The notes under the pieces: generated by a model | Told to the model about the DNA's origin: nothing | Seen by the model: only the letters and a program-made list of their open reading frames with translations | Database searches by the model: none | Translations under genes and position numbers: made by a program | Shown: piece by piece, positions 55,621-64,000 of the stretch | How positions within the stretch are numbered: position 1 is the first letter of the stretch | How the letters are laid out: the number at the start of each line of letters is the position of its first letter | DNA from: Zanthoxylum bungeanum | Lineage: Eukaryota; Streptophyta; Magnoliopsida; Sapindales; Rutaceae | Assembly: GCA_019454045.1 (NCBI GenBank) | Contig: SKCR01033656.1 | Location: 1 to 64,000 of the forward strand | DNA: 64,000 nt | Direction: 5' to 3'

Positions 55621-56700
55621 ACTACATGTCTTTCTCTAGTAGATTGCATAGAGGTTTAGTAATATTGGGGAAGTCTTTGACAAATCTCCTATAAAATCCC
55701 GCATGCCCAAGAAAACTTCGAATCCCTTTGACGGATGATGGTGGAGGTAATTTTTCTATCGTCTTGATCCTTGCTTTTTCTACCTCAATTCTTTTTTTTG
55801 AGATCCGATATCCCAGGATAATGCCTTCCGGCACCATGAAGTGGCATTTTTCCTAATTGATTACCAGGTTGGTATCTTCATATCTTTGCAAACTTTTTCC
55901 AGATTTTGCAAGCAGTGGTCAAACAGGTCTCCAAATACTGAGAAGTCATCCATGAAGACTTCCATGCTTTGTTCTATCATGTCTGAAAATATGGCCATCA
56001 TGTAATATTGAAATGTGATAGGAGCATTACATAGTCCAAATGGCATCCCGCAGAAAGTAAAAGTACTATACGGGCATGTAAAAATGGTTTTCTCCTGATC
56101 TTAAGGGGTGATGGAAATCTGATTGTATCCTGAGTATCCGTCTAGAAAATAGTAGAAATCATGCCCTGCCAATCTATCTAGCATCTGGTCAATGAAAGGT
56201 AGCGGAAAATGATCATTCCGTGTTGCTTTGTTCAACTTCCTGTAGTCTATACACACTCTTCATCTAGTCACTATCTTTGTGGGAATCAACTCATTCTTTT
56301 CATTGGTAACTAATGTCATTCCTCTTTTCTTGGGTACAAATTGCACAGAACTCACCCAAGTGCTATCAGAGATGGGGTAAATGATGCCGGCATCCAACCA
56401 TTTGATGATTTCTTTCTTTACAACTTCCTTCATGATTAGATTCAGTCTCCGTTGATGCTCCACTGTGGCTTTATACTCATCATTCATTAGGATTATGTGC
56501 ATGCAAAATGATGGACAAATGCCTCGAATGTCCACTATAGTCCCGCCAATAGCTTTCTTTTGCTCGAGTAACACTCTCAACAACTTATCTTCCTGCACCC
56601 ATGTTAGCGATGAAGAAATAATCACAGGTAAATCAAAAGAATTTTCAAAGTATGCATACCTGAGATGGCTCGGAAGTGGCTTTAGTTCCAACTGCAGTGG
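55621..56700 (-). pseudogene. Reverse transcriptase of G
   Basis: Minus strand: LRYAYFENSFDLPVIISSSL, QRRLNPIMKEVV-like (LNLIMKEVVKKEIIKWLDAG), STWVSSVQFVPKKRGMT (56691-56260). Then MPFGLCNAPITFQYYMMAIF and the catalytic FMDD in EVFMDDFSVFG (56046-55861), and GIILGYRISKKRIEVEKARI with GIRSFLGHAGFYRRFVKDF (55837-55622). Three frames are needed. The linker 56701-56956 to protease is decayed. Confidence 0.9.
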
Positions 56701-56956
56701 TTCTTCAATTGAGGGCTTAATTCGATCTTTTTCGGTAATTATAAACTTTCCACATATGGTGTCGATCTGAAGTTAGAGGCTCCATCAAGATAGTTGATAC
56801 ATTCCAAAAATGTCATCATCGAATTCTCTGTCAGTCATGTTGGTGATGCATGTTTCATATTTGTCAGTGGAAATTTGTATTGCATCTGTGTTCCGGATGA
56901 TACTATCTATTACATCAAGTCTGAACATTCCTCCCCATTTTCTTCATTCGAGAATT
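56701..56956 (-). other. Protease-RT linker of G
   Basis: Decayed linker on the minus strand; ECFRLDVIDSIIRN-like text is visible. A and E have their deletion junction in this linker. Confidence 0.55.
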
Positions 56957-57427
56957 TTATGGCTTGAAAACATTGAATGTTACTTTTTGGTCCTGCACCC
57001 TCGTGGTTAGTTCACTTTTGTATATCAATAATGATCGTTCGACCTGTAGCCAAAAATAGTCTCCTAAGGATGATGGGTACGTCTTTGTCTTCCTCCATTT
57101 CAAGGACAATAAAATCTGCTGTGAAAATGAATTGTTTACTTTGACCAATACATCTTCCACTACCCTTCTTAGAAATATGAGCGATCTTTCAGCAAGTTGC
57201 AGAGTGATTGAGGAGGCCTTTGCTTCTCCAATCTGCAGTTTCCTGTAAATAGACAAACACGTCAAGTTAATAATAGCACCTGAATCACACAAAGCCTTAC
57301 CGAAGTAATGTTCTCCTATGGTGCAATGGATGGTGAAACTGCCAGGATCGTTCAAATTTGGGGGAAGCTTCCTCTGAATGATGGCACTGCATTCTTCTTT
57401 CAATGCTACCGTCTCAAAATCTCTCAA
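56957..57427 (-). pseudogene. Protease of G
   Basis: Minus-strand frame: ALKEECSAIIQRKLPPNL, DPGSFTIHCTIGEHYFGKAL, active site CDSGAIINL (Asp kept; DLGAS in relatives), LQLAERSLIFLRRVVEDVLV. A frameshift at about 57120 spoils the ILGRPF segment, and TTRVQDQKVTFNVFK closes the domain. The frame starts at an internal Met (RDFETVAL). Confidence 0.88.
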
Positions 57428-59123
57428 TCTTCACTTTTGTGACAGATTATCTTCCAAGAATTTGACATAGCTATGCATTTGTTCCAATGCTTTTGTAAAT
57501 GGAATGTTGATATGCAGCTTTTTGAATATCTTTAGGAATCGAGCAAATTGTTTGTCCAGTTTGTGTTTCCGGAGATGCTGTGGAAAGGGTGGAGGTGGAG
57601 TAAATCTTTCTCAATAATTTTATTTTGCCTCTTTTTCCTCCATCTGGGGATCTCCTTCATTTCTTTCTTTTAGAACTTCCTTAGTAGATGCCTTGACTTC
57701 AACATCTTTGTTGATTTCAGTGCCGTTTTTCAAAGTGATGGCTTGACATTTCTCATTCCCTCTGTTCCTTGGATTTGGTTCTGTGTTTCTAAGAATGGTA
57801 CCTTACGGTCTGTAACTCTGAGAATTGGCCAGTTATCCTATTTGATTATCCAGTGTTTTCAAAGATGCTACTTGATTTTGAACCACAACTACTAAAGCGT
57901 CATATTTTGCTTGTTGTTTTTTCATCTGGGCAAGTACTTCTGCTATTCCTTGTTCTTTTTATACTTCTAGCCTTTGTTCTGCTGTTGGAATCCTGGTGGT
58001 GGATTATTCATTTACCCTGAAGTGTACTCCATGTGAAATTAGGATGATTCCTCCAACCTAGGTTATAGGTATTGGAATACAAATTGTTTCACTATCTGTT
58101 GAAATTACTGACATAGTTCGCAGTCTCATCATATTGGTTGTAAGATTTTGCCTCTGGTGCCCCTCCATATGGTGAACTTATGGATCCAGTATTGCCCTGC
58201 ATGCTAAGAGTTTCCAGATATTTGCATATATGATCCAGTTTGGCATTCATTGCTGTGTTGGCTTATACTTCGTGGATTTTTACTATTTATTGGATCATGT
58301 TTCTTTCTATTGGCCATAATGAGTAGTTGTTGTCCATTTCTTCAGTTAAGTCCCCGGTCTGATCATCTCATTTTGCCATTAAAGCTCCTCTAGCAGCAAC
58401 ATCTATTATGGTTCTCATTAGTCCTGAAAGTCGATTGTAGAAGGTTTGAACTTATAGCCACTTTGTAATTTTATGGTGAGGACATTTCCAGAGCAATTCC
58501 TTGTAGTGATTATTGGTTGATTGGTGATGTTTACATGTAGCTTCAATAAATTAATAGCTTCGTAAATGGGTCTGAGTCATGTTGTACAAAGGATGTGATG
58601 TTCGTTCCTCAGCTTTACTGTTCTGGTTGGGGGGAAGTACTTTGCAAGGATTTGATGGTGAGAGTGTTCCAAGTAGTGATGGAACCTGCTGGTAATGAAT
58701 GGAACCAAGCCTTAGCTATGTATTTTAAGGAATATGGGAACACACGCATTCACATTACTTCTTCTACCACTTCGTTGTAATTGAATGTGCCACAAACTTC
58801 AAGGAAGTTGCTGATGTGGGCATTAGGATCTTCAGTTGCACTTCCCTCAAACTGATTGATTGTTGTATCACCTGAGTGCATGTTTCGATGTCACACGCAT
58901 TTGGTGGTAAGGAGGAAGTTCAATTCTTGATATGAACCATCAACCATCAGAATTATCCTATCTCGAATGGGAATTGGTGGTGCAACTTCCAAGGTTCAGG
59001 TTCTTGATTGTTTATGTTGATCAATGCTTCTTGATCTTATCGCCTTTCCCATCTCAATTTTCTGATAGTTCTTTCAATTTCGGGGTCAATCTGATGGATT
59101 TCAAAGCTTCTGCTTCTACTCAT
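57428..59123 (-). pseudogene. gag: gag of G, heavily mutated
   Basis: Minus strand ATG at 59123 gives MSRSRSFEIHQIDPEIERTI, parallel to the gag start of A (MRRTRSFELQPLDPEIERTI); a TAA follows after about 28 codons. The capsid core lies at about 58890-58590 (the plus-strand frame 58595-58780 is its antisense shadow). NPPPGFQQQN-like and YSNTYNLGWRNHPNF-like text lies near 58090-57985. The KE-rich linker and INIPFTKALEQMHSYVKF-like text run into protease. Confidence 0.82.
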
Positions 59124-59230
59124 GTATATATGAGAACCGGAAACACAAGAAAACAAAAACAATAAGTAAAAATAAATTAGACACAAGTAAAGTATCTAAC
59201 CCCCCAAATTAATAGTAAAAGATAAATAAG

Positions 59231-59248
59231 TCCCCGGCAATGTCGCCA
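59231..59248 (-). promoter_or_regulatory. Primer-binding site of G
   Basis: Minus strand TGGCGACATTGCCGGGGA; two mismatches to the perfect site in B, 6 nt inside the LTR edge at 59255. Confidence 0.85.
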
Positions 59249-59254
59249 AAAACT

Positions 59255-59273
59255 TGATCGGTGGTAAACATAC
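59255..59273 (-). mobile_element. 5' LTR of G, last 19 bp
   Basis: TGATCGGTGGTAAACATAC; continues at 61239 after solo LTR H (compare the uninterrupted TGATCGATGGTAAACACAC at 4993). Confidence 0.85.
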
Positions 59274-61238
59274 TGTTAGACATATATCTCCCATAGCATC
59301 ACTATTTGAATAGAACATGGTGTTATTGTACAAATTAAATATGTGACAAAGGAAATTGCTCTTTTATCATTTGTAATTGGATTACCGATATGCATAAATG
59401 ATAAAAGTGCATATGATTAGTACCAGATTAATAATATTTGAGACATTATTAATCCACCTAAAGTTTAATCATTAAATATCCCTAGTCGTAGCATTATCGA
59501 GACTAGACATCGATAATTCGGAATAGACTAGTATTACACTTGTGCGTATTATAGAAGCATAACAACATATTTCTTGTATATTTGGGTATTGGATACTCAT
59601 GCAAGTGTAATAGGAGGTTGTGTTTACCGATGGTACGGAAACAGCTTCGCTTTGGATAGACCCCTTGGAATCTCATTGGTAGTATGACTATGTGTCTATG
59701 GGAGTCCGAGTAAGGGTAGGTGTATTTGGTATTAACCTGAGACTTGCATCACTAATACTTGCGATAATCAGTACGCTTTAGTTTTGGTCGTCCAGGGATT
59801 TAACAGGTTCTGTGTACGCCTCTATTGGGTATATTAAGAATCGTAGTGTATTGGGTGTGATGTCAAGATGGAAGTATCACTTCAGTCATAAGAAGATAAT
59901 GATCACGTATGATACAGAACTAGTACTCTTAAGTACTACAGTCATGGGGATAATATGACTAGGTCATGTATATCCGATTATGGAGACTAGTTACTACTGA
60001 TCCGATATATTCTTCGTACGGGACAGACACAATTCTAGCCCCAGGCCTAGCATGTGACATGCGATACTGGATCGGAATATGCAATACTACGTATACTACG
60101 CTTGACAAAGATTACATATTCCTTAAAAGAATATTTCTGGAGAGTTGGGTTGGCACGGTGCTTTGCTAAAAGCCAACTATGTCTTGTAAATCAGTAGAAA
60201 CGTGGTACTAGGTACGCACGTATTTGGATAATCCGATGACAGTATTTACTGCCAACATATCCAGGGATCTCTTGGGTTGCTTCCCAAAGATTCACCGATG
60301 ACATTTGACTCGAGTAGAATTAATCTAGGATTAATTATAAGAGAGAAAATTAATTTGGGATTAATTACGGTAGAAATTAATATGGGATTAATTACGGCAA
60401 GAATTAATCTGGGATTAATTACGGTATGAATTATTATGGGATTAATTCGACTAGAAGAGAGAACACGATTAATTTAGAATTAGTCGGTAAAATAAATTAA
60501 TATTAATTGGATTTTTTCTATTAATTTATTTATTTATCGAATATATTAATTGAAATTAGATTTCAATACGACATTAAAGTTTGACTTTAATACGAGCGAA
60601 CGAATTAATTTGGAATTAATTCGTAAGCGACTTCCGTAATAATTTTACGAGGCATCATTATTTAATTAAATTGGATTTAATTACGTTGCGACAGAAAACT
60701 CCTTTAATCGGATTAAACAGAACCGAGCCCAAAGTGTGTAGAGAAACCATCTTTAATTTTGAATTTATAAGTGGGGACCACATATTAATGGTGGTAGTTG
60801 GCAAAAGCAAGTGGTTTTTGGAAAACCACTCACTTTTGCCCTACATGGTTTTGCTTTTGGCAAAGCTTTTACCTTTGGTAAAAGCAATTCACTTTAGGTA
60901 AACTCATATACACATTTTTGCATTGACTTTATTATTAGGTCATTGACAATTTGCAAACACATCTCTCTCTCTCCCAAGCACCTTGGCCGAAACTTGCTTC
61001 TCCTCCCATGGAAATTTTGTTTCAAAATTTCAAGCTTGCTAGCACACATGGAGTCAAAGAAGGTGATAGTGAAACTCTCCCAATGTTGGAACACTTAAAG
61101 AAAGCTTGGAGCTTCCATCAAAACAAAGAAAAAGCTTTGAAATCATCCAAATCAATTTAATTATTCTGTAACTTAATTTTTGATTTTTCACACTTTAATC
61201 TTGCTTAGTGATCTTATGGCATGTCTTAGAGACTAACA
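59274..61238. mobile_element. Solo LTR H
   Basis: 1965 bp, TGTTAGACAT..GACTAACA with 6-bp terminal inverted repeats TGTTAG/CTAACA, flanked by a perfect TSD CATAC (59269-59273, 61239-61243). No coding region, PBS or second LTR inside. It is not related by eye to the other LTRs here; the family is unknown to me. Confidence 0.82.
60316..60450. repeat. Short tandem units in H
   Basis: Five diverged units of about 28-35 bp around GGGATTAATTACGG. Confidence 0.8.
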
Positions 61239-63045
61239 CATACACGTAACGCAAGCGTACGTATCGCTCATATAGTATAAAATGTATAAATCCCACGAGT
61301 ACTTAATACCCAAGCTATTAATTTATTGAATCTACATGTCTACAAGAATCTAATTGATTTGATTGTTGGTTGATTGGTGATGTTTACTAAAGACAAGTAA
61401 TTAAAACAGTGCGAAAGTAAATTCTATAAAGTAATCAATATTATGAAACTATCTAGGGTTGTGAATCCTTCCAATATTTTTCTAAAGATGAATGGATTAT
61501 CTTATATTTGTGTAATATATCGGTTTATTATCTTAGAACATGAAAATATTCAAAAGCCTCTCTCGATAGTCAGATGAAAACAGCCAAAACCCAATTAACT
61601 ATATGTTTATGTTAACCAAGTTACCCGAATTCATTAAGCTCAAGTTCCAATTATAGCTAGCCATGCCCGATAGGTATATGTCTATCTTGGAAGGAAATCT
61701 CTAAGGTGAATGTGAGATCGTGAGCTATTGAGTGTAAGGATGAAACCGCAAATCCTTTCATCAAGTTCATTTTAAGTTTACTAATCAATCTTATTAGTGG
61801 CCAATTAACAAAAAACATTAAAACTAAGACTCAATAAATAAACCTATACGTCACACAAGACACAAAATAACAAACTTATAAGCCTATAGTATTAGAATTC
61901 GTCACAACCCTAGATACGATATTTAGTTATAATACATATCTAGGATTACTAAAGACATAAATAAATAAAACATATTAAACAAATTGAAAACAAAAAAAGG
62001 TAAAAATTACAACCATGAAATAAAATGCTAGGGTTTTGGGATCCACTTTTATCAATTCAAATTTAAGAATCTCGTTTATTATAATATATTAATCTTTGCA
62101 TTATATTACCAACCGATCATGTAGGCGGTATCCTGATTAAGTTAGATTTTTAATTAATTCCAATCAACCATAAAGGCGGTATCAATTAAGTCAGGTTAAA
62201 ATTAATTTTATTAAGTCCAACCGACCAGTAAGGCAATATCCAATTAAGTCAGGTTAAAATTAATTTAATTAAGTCCAACCAACCAATAAGGCAATATCCA
62301 ATTAAGTCAGGTTTTAAGATAATTTATATATTATAACTAAGGGAGATTAATATAAATTATTATAATAAAAGCTTTACCTCTCACCCCAGAAGAAAGAAAT
62401 TACCTACGCATACTTTTAAGTAAAACAAAAAAAGATCTATTACTTAAAATAAAAATTAAATACAAGAAAATTGAAATTAAACAAATAAGATACTCTATTT
62501 TTAGTATTGTAAGGAAATTCCCCAGAAGAATGTATTAAGAATTCAAATGAAATCAGCCTCTATTTATAGGCTTCAAAATCAGATTGCATCGTAATGCGTG
62601 AAGGCTTGGAGTCGAGATGTGCTCTATAGTGAATAATGGCTGTCGGTAGACTCCAGTATTGACTCAACGTCGCGACCCGTTAAGGGTTTTCCTTGCGACA
62701 CTAACATCATGATGATGTAAGTGATGACACATGTCGGTAGACTGAATTATTGTGCTGACATCATGATGATACGATGATGACGCACGTGATGATGAGTATC
62801 GATAGCTCAATAATTGAGGTGCATTGCGATGCAGAATGCCTGCTCGTCGCGATACGTGAATTTCCCATTTTGCCATTTTCATTCATTTTTCACCGTATTA
62901 TCCCCAATTTGATTCAAGTGATTCCTGATATTTTATTTATCTACAAAATAACACAAAACACATTAAAATATTTACAAAACTCGAGAAACTATATAAAATA
63001 TTAAGTAAAAGAAACGGTAAATATTGATATATTTTTCCCTCATCA
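61239..63045 (-). mobile_element. 5' LTR of G, main part
   Basis: Full inverted LTR of the A/G family; on the minus strand it starts TGATGAGGGAAAAATATATC at 63045. Inverted TATA CTATTTATAG at 62560-62569. Inverted hairpin units lie at about 62105-62300, three of them tandem with TCCAACC(G/A)ACC(A)ATAAGGC. TSD ACTGT follows at 63046. Confidence 0.9.
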
Positions 63046-64000
63046 ACTGTTCACGACTCGCGACGCGCACACTTCTTTGCGTTGCAACATGCCGTAATTA
63101 TTCATCTACCAACACGCCTCATCACGTGCATCATCACGTGCATCATCATGACATCAGCATAATTATTGATCTGTCGATAGCCGCCAACTACTATAGCACG
63201 TGTTGAGATGCCTAAGCCTTCACGAAGCGCAACGCCGAGCCAATAATTTAGTCTACCTGCAACGCGTGCCATGTGTCAACATCATATGTAAACCGCGTAC
63301 ACGTGTCATTAATGAGCGCGCGTCGCGACACGCAGTACCTTCAACGTCACCACTCGCAAGCCCTAATTTTGCCAATAAATATAAGTTGATTTCACTTTCC
63401 AAATTTATACTTTCCTTAAGGTTCTTAATAAGAATTTAAGAATTGTATCTTATTTGTATATATTAATAGTAATTTATTTTTATTTTTAGTAGTAGTAATG
63501 ATAGTTTGTGTATTTTATCTTTCTTTTATATTTTGTAGTTAATATCCGCTGGGAAAATGGTGAAATTTTTATTATGATAATTTAGATTAATATCCCTTAA
63601 ATTATAATATATAAATTATCTTAAAACTTGACTTAATTGGATACCGTCTTTATGGTCGGTTAGAATTAATTATCACATGACTTAATCAGAATACCACCTA
63701 TATGATCGGTTGGTAATATAATGCAAATTTATATATTATAGTAAGGGAGATTTCTAGATTTGAAATAGTAAATATGGATCTCCTAACCCCCAGCATTTTA
63801 TTTTTAATCTAGAGAAGTGATTAAGCACAATATTCATAAGTTTAATAATTGATTTTCTAATATAATGGATAATACATTAGGCTTGTTTATTGAATCTTAA
63901 GCTTAATGCTTCTTGTTGCCTGATCACCAATAAGATTGATGTGCTAAACTTAAAATAACTTGGAAAAAGAGATTTTAGGTTTCAGTCTTAGGTTCAATAG
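63046..64000 (+). mobile_element. 3' LTR of Z, second part, cut by the window end
   Basis: Resumes after ACTGT. It contains CACGTG-type motifs (63124, 63136, 63199, 63300) before a TATA-like region (CAATAAATATAAG, 63373-63385). Two hairpin units lie at about 63640 and 63690, then text parallel to 1200-1430 of the left LTR. Confidence 0.85.

Larger units (their letters stand above)
4993..63045 (-). mobile_element. Element G: minus-strand Athila element enclosing nearly the whole window
   Basis: The two outer edges are inverted LTR termini: TGATCGAT at 4993, which is the LTR 3' end on the minus strand, and ..CCCTCATCA ending at 63045, which is the LTR start on the minus strand. Both edges are flanked by ACTGT, a perfect 5-bp TSD. 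Going along the minus strand: 5' LTR (63045-59255, interrupted by H), PBS, gag, protease, RT, RNase H, part of integrase, block I, 3' UTR, and 3' LTR material. The final 3' LTR piece (15087-14193 and 5552-4993) is interrupted by A. Between them lie the rearranged E/D blocks, extra inverted LTR copies, and C with B. Boundaries are firm; the internal history is inferred. Confidence 0.8.

Noticed and set aside
58595..58780. Plus-strand 61-aa frame
   Set aside because: Antisense shadow of G gag; the same shadow exists opposite gag of A (7993-8253).
59231..59248. Possible tRNA pieces at the PBS sites (also 7604, 18945, 37628, 39847)
   Set aside because: Only 18 nt complementary to a tRNA 3' end; no cloverleaf around them.
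59274..61238. H as a DNA transposon because of its TGTTAG/CTAACA inverted ends
   Set aside because: The inverted ends are only 6 bp, the TSD is 5 bp, ends are TG/CA and there is no transposase; a solo LTR fits better.

Overview
The window is intergenic plant heterochromatin built almost entirely of LTR retrotransposons inserted into one another. I see no ordinary host gene, tRNA or rRNA. The plant origin rests on Athila-type Ty3/gypsy gag-pol, primer-binding sites (PBS) matching plant tRNA-Asp (TGGCGCCGTTGCCGGGGA), a Tat/Ogre-like element with a TGGCGACTCC-type PBS, and plant LONELY GUY (LOG) cytokinin-enzyme sequences. A dicot is likely, but I cannot name the species.

Nesting can be read from target-site duplications (TSDs). 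The oldest layer, element Z (+ strand), leaves an envelope-like ORF relic at 2642-3644, a 3' UTR, and a 3' LTR split into 4799-4992 and 63046-64000. A minus-strand Athila element, G, sits in that LTR. It spans 4993-63045, has TSD ACTGT at both ends, and holds everything else. Inside G are: element A (5553-14192, TSD TTTAC); a rearranged Athila body E (15346-17697 and 24357-26026) with element D (17698-24356, TSD CAACT) inside its LOG gene; repeated blocks of gag fragment plus inverted LTR (26027-29817); the Tat/Ogre-like element C (minus, 29818-51464, TSD GCGCT); the nearly complete Athila element B (38453-49924) inside the LTR of C; LTR-like block I (52607-54545); G's own degenerate pol and gag (54546-59123); and solo LTR H (59274-61238, TSD CATAC) in G's 5' LTR. 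Z > G > C > B gives four nesting levels.

The notable content is an accessory cassette after integrase in three Athila copies. The cassette is a small cysteine-rich ORF (160 aa in B, relics in A and E) followed by an intronless LOG gene: LOG1 at 10900, LOG2 at 17686/24362, LOG3 at 46728. It occupies the place where the Z copy has the usual Athila envelope-like ORF. The Cys-rich ORF resembles the small Cys-rich nucleic-acid-binding proteins of carlaviruses. LOG codes for the enzyme that releases active cytokinin bases. All three LOG copies share a conserved upstream block with a 3' splice-site-like motif and a TATA-like motif, and a 3' UTR with repeated hairpin-forming units. All three are now damaged, but LOG1 and LOG3 differ mostly by silent changes where I compared them, which implies past selection on the protein.

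The elements appear to depend on one another. A and E are deletion derivatives with the same protease-to-integrase C-terminus junction, D keeps only gag and protease, and C codes for nothing recognisable and carries a 3.5-kb minisatellite. B and G carry pol. B's LTRs contain a promoter array of perfect G-box palindromes before a TATA box, and all Athila LTRs share a short hairpin motif repeated downstream of the TATA box.
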